A stretch of DNA of 64,000 nt from UBA1794 sp031552405 (GCA_031552405.1 JAVBMN010000018.1:144350-208349), one strand, 5' to 3'. Counted from the first letter of the stretch, positions 25,746 to 34,559 are shown. A program made the numbers and translations. Notes: generated by a model not told the origin, from the letters alone.

Positions 25746-26279
25746 TTACCTATCATATCCCGAACGTTTAAAATAGTCCGATAATTTTTGTCTGCCCCGT
25801 GATAAGTGCGACTTGACAGTACCTGCAGGACAATCCAATATCTTTGAAACAGTGGTTATTGTCTGATCTTCCATATAGAAAAGCAACATAACCGCCCGCT
25901 CCTCTTCGTTGAGAGTTTTCAGTGCACGTGCAAAATCAATATTAAAATCCTTGTCGGTTATTCTGTCTGCCATACTGTTGCTTATTTCATTCACATCCAC
26001 GGTGACAGGCTTTTTCGCCCTGCAATAATCGCAAAAGGTATTGTATGCAATTCGGTAGAGCCATGTAGAGAACTTGGCCATTGCACGAAACGAAGCGATA
26101 CTGAGCCAAGCTTTTATGAATGTTTCTTGTGCCAGGTCCTTACTCAACTCTTCATCGCCGCTTGTCAGGTTGAGAAAGAAACGCTGTACAGATGACTGGT
26201 ACATGACTGTCAACTGCCCGAATGCCTTCTGATCTCCCCACAATGCTGCACGTGATACCAGCAGGGACTCATTCTTCAT
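25746..26279 (-). CDS. ECF-type RNA polymerase sigma factor (locus 2)
   Basis: 177 residues with region 2 (DEELSKDLAQETFIKAWLSI, FSTWLYRIAYNTFCDYCR) and region 4 (LNEEERAVMLLFYMEDQTIT ... CPAGTVKSHLSRGRQKLSDY). It overlaps the preceding membrane-protein gene by 11 bases and precedes the two-helix protein. A promoter of ECF type lies in front of the operon (26676-26709), which suggests that the factor activates its own transcription. Confidence 0.92.
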   Translation of the reverse strand: MKNESLLVSRAALWGDQKAFGQLTVMYQSSVQRFFLNLTSGDEELSKDLAQETFIKAWLSIASFRAMAKFSTWLYRIAYNTFCDYCRAKKPVTVDVNEISNSMADRITDKDFNIDFARALKTLNEEERAVMLLFYMEDQTITTVSKILDCPAGTVKSHLSRGRQKLSDYFKRSGYDR

Positions 26280-26646
26280 CTTCGATGCCTTGGCTCTTCA
26301 ATACATAATGAACGACCAAAAAACCGATCCCCATAAAAATGGGAATTAAGCCGTTGGCAGCAGCACGAAACGATTCCTCCTTTGTATTGAAATACATAAA
26401 AAGAGAGATGCCTATCCCGATGAAAATTAAAAGGATACCCACCTTCAATGATTCGCCTTTCTTCTTTGGTATTTCAAGTAATCCTTCCTCCAGTTTTTCT
26501 CCGTTCTCAAGTGCCTTCGCATATAAATCGGCGCGCATCTGAATAAGCTTTCGTTTTTCATGACTCTTCATCCAAATGATAAAGCCAACAAATACAAAAA
26601 CAATAAGTACTACTCCGAGCACTAAAACTTCCACATTGCTACTCAT
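26269..26646 (-). CDS. Small membrane protein, DUF6249-like
   Basis: 125 residues with an N-terminal membrane helix (about 7-26), a cytoplasmic charged segment (MRADLYAKALENGEKLEEGL), and two more helices (about 70-85 and 95-113). The pattern of A-L-x-G-x-x-L/P followed by paired helices resembles DUF6249 proteins found upstream of ECF sigma genes in Bacteroides. It is the first gene of the operon and overlaps the sigma factor start. A part in sensing or holding the sigma factor is inferred. Confidence 0.65.
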   Translation of the reverse strand: MSSNVEVLVLGVVLIVFVFVGFIIWMKSHEKRKLIQMRADLYAKALENGEKLEEGLLEIPKKKGESLKVGILLIFIGIGISLFMYFNTKEESFRAAANGLIPIFMGIGFLVVHYVLKSQGIEDEE

Positions 26647-26675
26647 AATTTCTTCTTTTATTGTTAATACTACTC

Positions 26676-26709
26676 ATTAGACGGAAAGGCGGATACATTT
26701 GGTTGCAAA
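26676..26709 (-). promoter_or_regulatory. ECF-type promoter, probably autoregulated
   Basis: On the minus strand TTTGCAACC (26701-26709) and CGTCTAAT (26676-26683) are separated by 17 bases, a spacing typical of sigma factors. The GCAACC / CGTCTA pair resembles ECF promoters of Bacteroidetes. It lies 30 bases in front of the operon that encodes a sigma factor. Confidence 0.6.
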
Positions 26710-26761
26710 GGTTTCCCGTTTTTTTTCAATTATAAAAGGAATGTGTCAAAATCCTATATAA

Positions 26762-26800
26762 AGAAGCCGCCTCAAAATAGATTTGAGGCGGCTTCTTTTT
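26762..26800 (-). terminator. Terminator after purL
   Basis: AGAAGCCGCCTCAAA (26762-26776) pairs perfectly with 26782-26796. T-rich sequence flanks it on both strands and the stem continues into TCCTATA/TATAGGA. It lies 20 bases after the purL stop. Confidence 0.85.
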
Positions 26801-26820
26801 ATAGGATATATCCTTCCGGA

Positions 26821-29800
26821 TTATGCCTTTTCAATCCACTTGCGGGCATTCACGAAGGCTTCGATCCAGGGCGTTACCTGATCCTTGTGGCGGCGACCGG
26901 CGGGATAGTGGGCGCACTGCCAGGGGAAGAAGGCACGTTCCAGGTGAGGCATCATGGCGATGTGGCGGCCGTCGGCACTGCACAGGGCGGCGGTGCTGAA
27001 ATCGGAACCGTTGGGGTTGGCGGGGTATGCGTCGTAGCTGTATTTACCCACGATGTTGTACTGGTCCTCTGCGTAAGGCATGGAGAACTTACCTTCGCCG
27101 TGTGCTACCCATACGCCCAGTTTGTAGCCGCTCAGGCTGCCCAGCATCACGCTGCGGTTGGTGGGGATGGTCAGCCCTACGAAGCCCGATTCGAATTTGT
27201 GCGAGGTATTGTGCAGCATCTTCGGTTTCTCGGCATGGTCAGGGTTGATGAGTCCCAGCTCGATTACGAGCTGGCAGCCGTTGCAGATACCCAGTGACAG
27301 GGTGTCTTTGCGGGCGTAGAACTTATCCAGTGCTTCCTTGGCCTTGGGGTTGAAGAGGAAGGCGCCTGCCCATCCTTTGGCAGAGCCCAATACGTCGCTG
27401 TTGGAGAATCCTCCGCAGAATACGATCATGTTTACCTCTTCCAGTGTTTCGCGGCCGGTGATGAGGTCGGTCATGGTCACATCCTTCACATCGAAGCCTG
27501 CCAGGTACAGGGCGTACGCCATTTCGCGCTCGCCGTTGGTGCCTTTCTCACGGATGATGGCGGCCTTTACACCGCTCGGGGTGCGGCGGTCGGGGCTGAT
27601 TCCGTACTGTGCCAGCTTGCCGGTAAATGCGGGGCCGAAGACCTGCTCCAGCGGTTGCATCTTGTAGTTGTTGAAACGCTCTTTGGCGCAGCCGTTCATG
27701 GACTGCTTGCGATCCAGCAGGTACGACGACTGGTACCATACATCGCGCATATAATCGATGCCGAACTGGTACGTAGCCTCGCCCTTGTGTATCAGGATGT
27801 GGCGTTCGTCGGTGGGGTGTCCTATCATGACACAGCCTACTCCGGCATCTTCCATGATCTTTTCTACTTCTGCCTTATTACGGGTTTGGATAATGATACC
27901 GGGGTTCTCAGCAAAAAGCACCTTTACCAGGTCGTCTTCCTTGATCTTGTTCAGGCTGATGTCTAATCCGCCTTCTGTATTGGCAAAGCACATTTCCAGC
28001 AGGGCCACGATGAGGCCTCCGGCGGAGATGTCGTGTCCGGCCATTACGTAGCCTTTGTGGATGAGCTCCTGTACGGCGAGGAAGGCATCGCGGAAGTATT
28101 CCGGGTTCTTCACCGTGGGCACGTCGCTTCCTACCTTGTTCTGCGCCTGTGCAAAGGCCGATCCGCCGAGGCGGAGGCTGTCAAAGCTGAAGTCGATGTG
28201 GTAGATATAGCTCTTCTCATCGTTTACCAGGAGGGGAGTTACGATTTTCTTCACGTCACTCACCTCTCCGGCGGCACTTACGATGACCGTACCGGGGGCA
28301 ATGACTTTGGAGTTATCCGGGTATTTCTGGGTCATGGACAGGGAGTCCTTACCCGTGGGTACGTTGATTTGCAGGGCGCAGCAGAAATCGCTCAGTGCCT
28401 TTACTGCGGAGTACAAGCGGGCGTCTTCGCCTTCCTGCGAGCGGCAGGGCCACATCCAGTTGGCAGAGAGGCTGATGGTGTCCATCCCCTCAGTCAGCGG
28501 TGCCCATACCAGGTTGGTCAGTGCTTCGGCTACGGAGAGCACGCTTCCGGCGGCGGGATCCGCCAGTCCGGCCTGCGGGGCATGACCGATGGAGGTGGCG
28601 ATACCACTCTGACCACGGAAGTCGAGGGCTACCGCTCCGCAGTCGCTCAGCGGCAGTTGCAGCTCGCCGATGCACTGCTGGCGTGCCACGCGTCCCGTTA
28701 CGGAACGGTCCACCTTGTTGGTGAGCCAGTCTTTACAGGCCACGGCTTCGAGCTGCAGTACGCGGGTCAGGTATTCATGTATTTCGGAAGTCTGGTACGT
28801 GGCGTTTTCATAAGGGCGTTCTACGGTTTTATCTACCATGTATGTCTTAGGCGAGGAACCGAACATCTGGCTCACAGCCAGGTCGAAGGGGCGTACGCCG
28901 TCGGCCTGCTCAAAGGAGAAACGGGCATCGCCGGTGGTTTGTCCCACTACGTACATCGGGGCGCGTTCGCGCTCGGCGATCTGGCGTACGTGGTCGATGG
29001 CTTCCTCGCGGATGAGGAGTCCCATGCGTTCCTGGGATTCGTTGGCGATGATTTCCTTGGCGGAGAGGGTCTTGTCGCCGATGGGCAGGTTCTTCATTTC
29101 GATCACACCACCGCATTCCTCTACCAGCTCCGAGAGGCAGTTTACATGGCCTGCCGAGCCGTGGTCGTGGATGGATACGATGGGGTTCTCGTCTTCCTCG
29201 CAGAGGGCGCGCACCACGTTGTAGGCACGTTTCTGCATCTCGGCGTTGGCACGCTGCACGGCATTCAGCTCGATGCCGCTATTGTAACGGCCTGTATCTA
29301 CGGAGGATACGCTACCGCCACCCAGGCCGATGCGGTAGTTGTCGCCACCCATCACTACAATCTTGTTGCCCGTTTCGGGAGTGCCTTTCAGGCAGTCGCG
29401 GCGGGTGCCTGTACCTACGCCTCCGGCCAGCATGATTACCTTGTCGTAACCGTACATCTCCGCGCCTTCGCGGTGCTCAAAGGTGAGTACCGATCCGCAG
29501 ATGAGGGGCTGGCCAAACTTGTTACCGAAGTCGCTGGCGCCGTTCGAGGCTTTTACCAGGATCTGCTCCGGAGTCTGGTACAACCATTTGCGTACGGGGA
29601 GCAGCTCTTCCCACTCGCGGCCTTCTTCGCTGCGGGGGTAGGAGGTCATGTACACGGCAGTTCCGGCAATGGGCATAGAGCCTGTACCGCCGCCCATACG
29701 GTCGCGGATCTCGCCTCCGGTACCTGTGCTGGCGCCGTTAAAGGGTTCTACAGTAGTGGGGAAGTTATGGGTTTCCGCTTTCAGGGAGATGACGCTCTCC

Positions 29801-30513
29801 ACTTCTTTGATGCGGAAGAAATCGGGCTTGGCATGGTCGGCCGGGGCAAACATCTCCACCACGGGGCCTTGTGAGAAGGCTACGTTGTCCTTGTAGGCGG
29901 AAATGATCTTTCCGGGGTTCTCGGCAGTGGTCTTTTTGATCATTTGGAACAGGCTGCTTTCCTTCTCCTCACCGTCGATGACGAAGGTGCCTCCGAATAT
30001 CTTGTGGCGGCAGTGCTCCGAGTTGATCTGTGCAAAGCCGAATACTTCGCTGTCGGTCAGCGGGCGTCCCAGCTCGGCGGATATCTTCTTCAGGTAGTCC
30101 ATTTCCTCTTGTGAGAGGGCCAGTCCTTCCTGCTCGTTGTATTCCTCCAGATTGGTGATGTGGCGGATGTCCTCGGCAGTCCTGCTGGTGGTGAACAGCC
30201 CCTGGTCTACTCCTTGGTACATGCGTTGCAGCATGGTGTCGTACTCGCTGTTCTCGTCGGCTACGGGAAAGTATTCTTCGATGCGCAGGATCTCCGTCAG
30301 TCCCATGTTCTGGGTGATTTCCACGGCATTGGTACTCCACGGGGTAATCATTTCCTTGCGGGGGCCTACAAAGAAGCCTTTCAGGTTTTCTTCACTTTCC
30401 ACGCGTGCTTCGCCCAGAAGCCAGCAGAGTTTCTCAATCTCGTCCGTAGCAGGCGTGTGGTTAATCTCCACGGCCACTACGCTCTGAGCAGGGGTTCTGA
30501 AAAATAGAATCAT
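26821..30513 (-). CDS. purL: Phosphoribosylformylglycinamidine synthase, single-chain
   Basis: This 1230-residue enzyme performs step four of purine synthesis, converting FGAR, glutamine and ATP to FGAM. It is the long single-chain form: N-terminal PurS-like part, linker, two AIRS-type ATP-binding halves (motifs HNFPTTVEPFNGASTGTGGE and GKDSLSMTQKY) and a C-terminal class I glutaminase with Cys1077 in LGICNGCQ and His1190/Glu1192 in MMPHLER. ATG 30513 is chosen (MILFFRTPAQ) because the upstream in-frame start would lie inside the promoter. It is monocistronic with a consensus promoter and terminator. Confidence 0.97.
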   Translation of the reverse strand: MILFFRTPAQSVVAVEINHTPATDEIEKLCWLLGEARVESEENLKGFFVGPRKEMITPWSTNAVEITQNMGLTEILRIEEYFPVADENSEYDTMLQRMYQGVDQGLFTTSRTAEDIRHITNLEEYNEQEGLALSQEEMDYLKKISAELGRPLTDSEVFGFAQINSEHCRHKIFGGTFVIDGEEKESSLFQMIKKTTAENPGKIISAYKDNVAFSQGPVVEMFAPADHAKPDFFRIKEVESVISLKAETHNFPTTVEPFNGASTGTGGEIRDRMGGGTGSMPIAGTAVYMTSYPRSEEGREWEELLPVRKWLYQTPEQILVKASNGASDFGNKFGQPLICGSVLTFEHREGAEMYGYDKVIMLAGGVGTGTRRDCLKGTPETGNKIVVMGGDNYRIGLGGGSVSSVDTGRYNSGIELNAVQRANAEMQKRAYNVVRALCEEDENPIVSIHDHGSAGHVNCLSELVEECGGVIEMKNLPIGDKTLSAKEIIANESQERMGLLIREEAIDHVRQIAERERAPMYVVGQTTGDARFSFEQADGVRPFDLAVSQMFGSSPKTYMVDKTVERPYENATYQTSEIHEYLTRVLQLEAVACKDWLTNKVDRSVTGRVARQQCIGELQLPLSDCGAVALDFRGQSGIATSIGHAPQAGLADPAAGSVLSVAEALTNLVWAPLTEGMDTISLSANWMWPCRSQEGEDARLYSAVKALSDFCCALQINVPTGKDSLSMTQKYPDNSKVIAPGTVIVSAAGEVSDVKKIVTPLLVNDEKSYIYHIDFSFDSLRLGGSAFAQAQNKVGSDVPTVKNPEYFRDAFLAVQELIHKGYVMAGHDISAGGLIVALLEMCFANTEGGLDISLNKIKEDDLVKVLFAENPGIIIQTRNKAEVEKIMEDAGVGCVMIGHPTDERHILIHKGEATYQFGIDYMRDVWYQSSYLLDRKQSMNGCAKERFNNYKMQPLEQVFGPAFTGKLAQYGISPDRRTPSGVKAAIIREKGTNGEREMAYALYLAGFDVKDVTMTDLITGRETLEEVNMIVFCGGFSNSDVLGSAKGWAGAFLFNPKAKEALDKFYARKDTLSLGICNGCQLVIELGLINPDHAEKPKMLHNTSHKFESGFVGLTIPTNRSVMLGSLSGYKLGVWVAHGEGKFSMPYAEDQYNIVGKYSYDAYPANPNGSDFSTAALCSADGRHIAMMPHLERAFFPWQCAHYPAGRRHKDQVTPWIEAFVNARKWIEKA

Positions 30514-30572
30514 TCTTGTATCAATTTGTATATTGATGAGTTCTTTTTTTGTTCTCTGTTGAAACAGAGGCA

Positions 30573-30603
30573 CAAAGATACTGCATTTTACAATGCTTAC
30601 AAA
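30573..30603 (-). promoter_or_regulatory. Consensus promoter of purL
   Basis: On the minus strand TTTG (30600-30603), a 19-base spacer and TATCTTTG (30573-30580) match the Bacteroides promoter consensus exactly. The start of transcription would fall near 30566, giving a leader of about 50 bases. Confidence 0.85.
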
Positions 30604-30671
30604 GAAGAGAAAGAGGAAAATGCAGAGCTGAAGTTCTCAATCGTTCATATCCGCAGGATCAATAACCTAAT

Positions 30672-30965
30672 CAGGTGCGCACGACTTCAAAAGCTGGTGG
30701 GCATCAGTCCTTTGATTGGTGGGCATCAGTTGTGAAACTGCAGCGCTGCAGTTTCACAATCTCAGGCCTGAGATTTTAAAACGCAAGCCTGAAATTCTCT
30801 AACCGCAGCCTTGTTATTTTATAAGGTGTGAAATGAACCGAGAAGACCCTGGGGTACCTTTCTCTCATAGGTTATCCTCTATTACCTTTCACGTCCTTCA
30901 CACCTTCTGAAACCCTGATGGATAGAGGGATTACGGGTGAAGGGTGGGTGTGAACCTTGTGAAGG
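30672..30965. repeat. Mosaic intergenic repeat, copy B, with 30-bp perfect palindrome
   Basis: The non-coding stretch 30604-31526 begins with modules shared with copies A and C: GGTGCGCACG and two TGGTGGGCATCAG units (30674-30730), a perfect 30-bp palindrome at 30730-30759 (half-site TTGTGAAACTGCAGC), CTCAGGCCTGAG followed by a second CCTGAAATT unit (30761-30800), and a diverged module 1 including TCTGAAACCCT (30906-30916) and GGTGTGAAC. The order of modules differs from the other copies. No coding frame was seen. Confidence 0.7.
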
Positions 30966-30975
30966 GTATCCTTCA

Positions 30976-31062
30976 CAAAAAAAGCATCCCCTGCATTTCT
31001 GCGTGGGGATGCTCCAACCTTGTTAATGAAAAACTAACCTAAATTCTTAATCTATCTTTTGT
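30976..31062 (-). ncRNA. Small RNA candidate 1
   Basis: On the minus strand a -7 box TACATTTG (31068-31075) is followed by about 45 bases containing GTTAGTTTTTCAT (31026-31038) and then an intrinsic terminator: AGCATCCCC/GGGGATGCT stem (30983-30991 with 31005-31013) and a seven-base T run. The whole would be a transcript of about 87 bases with no real reading frame. A sister element with the same core lies at 31320-31396. Family not recognised. Confidence 0.6.
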
Positions 31063-31067
31063 GTATG

Positions 31068-31134
31068 CAAATGTAGAGGCTTTTACAGAATCGCACCTCG
31101 AATAATACGTAAAAGAGGTCGAATAATACGTAAA
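31068..31134 (-). promoter_or_regulatory. Promoter of small RNA 1 with two 21-bp-spaced direct repeats
   Basis: The -7 box TACATTTG lacks a -33 TTTG. Instead, two identical 16-base repeats, TCGAATAATACGTAAA (plus-strand reading, 31098-31113 and 31119-31134), lie 22 and 43 bases upstream of it. Their period is 21 bp, two helical turns, as expected for a dimeric activator replacing the -33 contact. Confidence 0.55.
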
Positions 31135-31319
31135 GCATGTGTTTTAGTCGCTTTTTACGTGGTTTTTTGGAAAAAAGACATGTAAATGGGCTGAATCTTT
31201 ATTGGGAGGATTGCTCTATTTTGTCTTCTTACTCACTCGTTCTGCCTCCTGTCCTCAATAATTAAGGAAGGTAAGAGGTAGAGAAGCGGCGTTAGTTTTT
31301 CCCTGACTGTAGGGGTGGT

Positions 31320-31396
31320 CTAAAAACAGTAATAGCTCGACTCACGTCGAACTATTACCTTGCTCATGAAAAACTAACATCAAATTACTTCTTTTG
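31320..31396 (-). ncRNA. Small RNA candidate 2
   Basis: On the minus strand a -7-like box TAAACTTG (31403-31410) is followed by a short inverted repeat (CATCAAA/TTTGATG), the core GTTAGTTTTTCAT (31366-31378) and CAAGGT, then a terminator with a 13-bp stem (31329-31341 with 31346-31358, one mismatch) and a T run. It has the same design as candidate 1 (shared CAAAAGA, core and CAAGGT). No reading frame is evident. Confidence 0.6.
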
Positions 31397-31526
31397 ATGT
31401 TGCAAGTTTACAGCTTTCTTTCGAGAGAGAGGTTTATTTATAGATATTATAGGGCGAAAATCGAATCATCCTACTTTTTAGAGTAATAGATTGACCGAAA
31501 AGACTCTTTTGTTGCAGGATTTGAGA

Positions 31527-32402
31527 TTATCGTATCCCGCTTTGGATGAAGGGAAGTACGTTTGTGAGGCCTTCTTTCCAGTAGATCCATGTGTGTGCAC
31601 CGTTTCGTACCCGATATTCATGGGGTATGTTCCGGTCGCGCATCAGGATGTGGAGCAGTGAGTTACCTTTGTACAGGAAATCATCGTCACCGCAGTCTAT
31701 GTAAAAGCGTACTGCTTTTTTGTAACTTTCCGGGATTTCGGCTACGAGATGCAGGATACTGTATCGTTCGCGATAATGATCGGTGGTGCGGGGCACGTCG
31801 GGGTTGGCAGCGCCGAGGGCTATGCGGTAGCGACTGTTGAAGTCGGCATCACTCATTTGATTGATCTGCTCATCGGTGCGTATACCGGCGCTTAGGGCTA
31901 CGCAAGTCTGAAACAGGTCCGGGCGGTGGATGGCATACAGTAATGCGCCGTATCCTCCCATGGAGAATCCTGCGATGGAGCGGTTGTGCTTTCCGGCTGT
32001 GACCCGGTAACTGCGTTCGATGAAGGGGATAAACTCCTGGAAGAAATAGTCCTCGTATGGGCTTTCGCCGTCCAGACTGTTCATGTAATAAGACATGCCG
32101 GCATCGGGCATTACAATGATGAAGGGGTCTACATTGCCCGAGGCGATGGCTCGGTCGGCAATTTGCTGTACTCCTCCTTTCTGTATCCAAGCGGTATGGC
32201 TGTCGCCTGCGCCGTGCAGCAGGTACAGGATGGGATAGGTTCTTTGTGAGAGGTCATAACCAGGCGGCAGGTACACGGAGTAACGCATGGTTTTCTTCAT
32301 GAGGATGCTTTGGTAGGTGCCCTTCTCGTCGGTCTGACCGTTTTGCGCCCATACGCATACCGTAAGAAACAGTGCCAGCCCAAGGGATAAGATCCGTTTC
32401 AT
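31527..32402 (-). CDS. Secreted alpha/beta-hydrolase esterase (CE1/esterase D type)
   Basis: 291 residues with signal peptide (cleavage near VWAQ, residue 20). The alpha/beta-hydrolase fold is clear: YPILYLLHGAGDSHTAW (oxyanion region), nucleophile Ser147 in AGFSMGGYGA, acid in IDCGDDDFLY (about residue 240) and His270 in RNGAHTWIYW. Such Bacteroides enzymes remove acetyl or feruloyl groups from plant polysaccharides or act as general carboxylesterases. It stands alone between the small-RNA region and the helicase gene, so no substrate can be inferred from neighbours. Confidence 0.88.
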   Translation of the reverse strand: MKRILSLGLALFLTVCVWAQNGQTDEKGTYQSILMKKTMRYSVYLPPGYDLSQRTYPILYLLHGAGDSHTAWIQKGGVQQIADRAIASGNVDPFIIVMPDAGMSYYMNSLDGESPYEDYFFQEFIPFIERSYRVTAGKHNRSIAGFSMGGYGALLYAIHRPDLFQTCVALSAGIRTDEQINQMSDADFNSRYRIALGAANPDVPRTTDHYRERYSILHLVAEIPESYKKAVRFYIDCGDDDFLYKGNSLLHILMRDRNIPHEYRVRNGAHTWIYWKEGLTNVLPFIQSGIR

Positions 32403-32428
32403 TCTTTTCAGAGGAGTGAAGTTACCTA

Positions 32429-33790
32429 TTATTTCTCGCCGGATTTGCGGCGGTAAAACTTACGGCGCCGGTTGTTGGGCTTGGGGGTATCGGTAGCGGG
32501 GGCAGTGGAAACTGCGGGATATTCCTTCTCCTTGCGCGGGGCTTCGGTGTCTTCTTTCCGTCGGCTCGTTTGCTCGGGTTTTCTTCCTTTCCCACCATGG
32601 CGAGAGGAGTGGCGCGAGTCCATCTGACGATACTTGGCGGGGTTGAAATCGGGTCCTTCACCTACTTCGGCAGGGAGGGGGATGCGGTATATTTCCTTCT
32701 CCAGGAAGCGTTCGATATTACGCCACTTGCCCTGATCTTTTTCGTTGACAAGGGTGATGGCTACTCCGTCGCGGTCGGCACGGGCGGTACGTCCGATGCG
32801 GTGTACATAGTCCTCGCTGTCATTGGGCACATCGTAGTTGATAACCAGTACGATGTCATCAATGTCGATACCACGCGATACGATGTCGGTAGCTACAAGG
32901 ATCTGGATGCGCCCGTTCTTGAAGTCGTGCATCACAGCATCGCGCTGAGGCTGGTCCAGGTCTGAGTGCATCTCGGCCACGTTGAGTTTCATGCGCAGCA
33001 GGGATTTGGTTACTTCCTTTACCTTCAGTTTCGAGGAGGAGAAGATGATGGCGCGTTGCGGCTCTTCGGTTTTGAAGAGGTTGTCTACGATGCGGAGTTT
33101 CTGATTTTCGTAGCAGATGTATGCGCTCTGCATGATTTTCTCAGCAGGTTTGGATACGGCGAGCTTGATCTCCACCGGGTTGCGCAGTATGTTTTTAGAG
33201 AGTTTCTGGATGTTATCGGGCATGGTGGCCGAGAAGAGCACGGTTTGCCGTTCCTGAGGCAGTTGCTTTACCACCTGCATGATGTCTTCGTAGAAGCCCA
33301 TGTCGAGCATGCGGTCGGCCTCGTCCAGGATGAAGTACGACACGCGTGAGAGGTCTACATAACCCAAGGCGATATGCGAGAGGAGGCGTCCGGGGGTAGC
33401 GATGACGATATCTGCTCCCTGTGTCAATCCGCGTTTCTCCTGCTCAAAACGTATACCGTCATTTCCTCCGTATACGGGCACACTTGAGAAGGGCACGAAG
33501 TAGGAAAATCCTTCCATGTGTTGATCGATTTGTTGTGCCAACTCGCGGGTGGGGGCCATGATAATGCAATTCACGGCATCCTCCGGATGGCCGTCATTGA
33601 GCATGCGGCTCAGCACGGGCAGTATGTAGGCGGCAGTTTTTCCTGTTCCGGTTTGTGCAATCCCGATGAGGTCTTTTCCTTCAAGGATGGGGGGGATGGT
33701 GTGCTCTTGCACCGGGGTACATTCCTCGAAGCGCATGGCATCGAGTGCATCCAGCACATCGTCGTCTAAGTCAAGTTCCGTAAATTTCAT
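32429..33790 (-). CDS. DEAD-box ATP-dependent RNA helicase (RhlE-like)
   Basis: 453 residues. Q motif FEECTPVQEHTIP, Walker A AQTGTGKTAAY, PTRELAQQ, Walker B DEADRMLDMGF, SATMP, and C-terminal motifs IIFSSSKLKVKEV, ATDIVSRGIDIDDI and HRIGRTAR are all intact. A basic, low-complexity C-terminal tail (about 390-453, KGRKPEQTSRRKEDTEAPRK ... RRRKFYRRK) probably binds RNA. Likely roles are ribosome assembly or RNA unwinding at low temperature. A TATCTTTG promoter box lies at 33827-33834 upstream. Confidence 0.95.
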   Translation of the reverse strand: MKFTELDLDDDVLDALDAMRFEECTPVQEHTIPPILEGKDLIGIAQTGTGKTAAYILPVLSRMLNDGHPEDAVNCIIMAPTRELAQQIDQHMEGFSYFVPFSSVPVYGGNDGIRFEQEKRGLTQGADIVIATPGRLLSHIALGYVDLSRVSYFILDEADRMLDMGFYEDIMQVVKQLPQERQTVLFSATMPDNIQKLSKNILRNPVEIKLAVSKPAEKIMQSAYICYENQKLRIVDNLFKTEEPQRAIIFSSSKLKVKEVTKSLLRMKLNVAEMHSDLDQPQRDAVMHDFKNGRIQILVATDIVSRGIDIDDIVLVINYDVPNDSEDYVHRIGRTARADRDGVAITLVNEKDQGKWRNIERFLEKEIYRIPLPAEVGEGPDFNPAKYRQMDSRHSSRHGGKGRKPEQTSRRKEDTEAPRKEKEYPAVSTAPATDTPKPNNRRRKFYRRKSGEK

Positions 33791-33826
33791 CTCTTCCTGG
33801 AGTCAGTAGTTCTTTTTAAGAATGCG

Positions 33827-33834
33827 CAAAGATA
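33827..33834 (-). promoter_or_regulatory. -7 box (TATCTTTG) of the helicase gene
   Basis: On the minus strand TATCTTTG lies 36 bases before the helicase ATG and fits the TAnnTTTG consensus. No clear -33 TTTG. Confidence 0.55.
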
Positions 33835-33887
33835 CTAATAATCTCCAAAAATAGCCACCTCTTCCCCTCCTTTCTGAAGAATGCGCG

Positions 33888-34559
33888 TTACTCGCTGGAT
33901 TTCTGATGCTTCAGCACCTTGGCATCGATGTAGAAAATGGTCTCCTCGGCCATGTTGTTGATGTGGTCTCCAGAGCGTTCGAGCTTGCGGAATACGCTGG
34001 TAAGTTCAATGCAAAAGCGGGTGGCTTCGGGGTGCTGCATGGCATAGTCGGTAAGGATGTGCACGGAGTCGGTGTTGATTTCATCCAACAGGTTGTCCTT
34101 CTCGAATACGGAGTTGGCCAGTTCCAGGTTCTCGTCCTGCAGGGCCTTCTGTGTGGTGGAAAGCATGACAAGCACCTGTTCGAACATTTCTTCTAAACGG
34201 AGTTCGGTAAGCAGTATCTGGTCCAGCTTCTCGTCTTGTGTGCGTAGTACGAAACGTGCCATTCCCTCGGCATAGTCACCTATGCGTTCCAGGTTGTTGT
34301 TAATATGGAGGATGGCCAGTGCAAAGCGCAGGTCGATGGCCACGGGGTTATACAGGGCGATGAAGTCTTCCACATCGCTATCTATTTTCAGGTCGTAGGA
34401 GTTTACCCTCTTCTCGCGGGCAATGATCTGCTGTGCCACGGTTTTGTCCAGGGTGAGCACGGCGTTGCGTGATTGTTCAATCTGGTCGTATACCAGTGTC
34501 CACATCTCATTTACCTCTTTCTTAAGGGCAGCGAGTTCTGCCTCTACAAACTTTACCAT
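33888..34559 (-). CDS. phoU: PhoU, phosphate signalling regulator
   Basis: 223 residues, all-alpha, with the repeated PhoU motif (two three-helix bundles): DLKIDSDVEDFIALYNPVAI, then LAILHINNNLERIGDYAEGM and RKLERSGDHINNMAEE, which carry the metal-binding E/D..R.GD signatures. PhoU links the Pst transporter to the PhoR/PhoB system and restrains phosphate uptake. It is the last gene of the pst operon, 33 bases after pstB. Confidence 0.95.
   Translation of the reverse strand: MVKFVEAELAALKKEVNEMWTLVYDQIEQSRNAVLTLDKTVAQQIIAREKRVNSYDLKIDSDVEDFIALYNPVAIDLRFALAILHINNNLERIGDYAEGMARFVLRTQDEKLDQILLTELRLEEMFEQVLVMLSTTQKALQDENLELANSVFEKDNLLDEINTDSVHILTDYAMQHPEATRFCIELTSVFRKLERSGDHINNMAEETIFYIDAKVLKHQKSSE

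Noticed and set aside
28033..29874. 613-residue open frame opposite purL
   Set aside because: The purL frame is full length with all motifs; the opposite frame is rich in His, Val and Gly as expected for antisense of biased codons.
30526..30735. 69-residue frame starting in the purL promoter
   Set aside because: It overlaps the consensus purL promoter and the mosaic repeat and resembles no protein.
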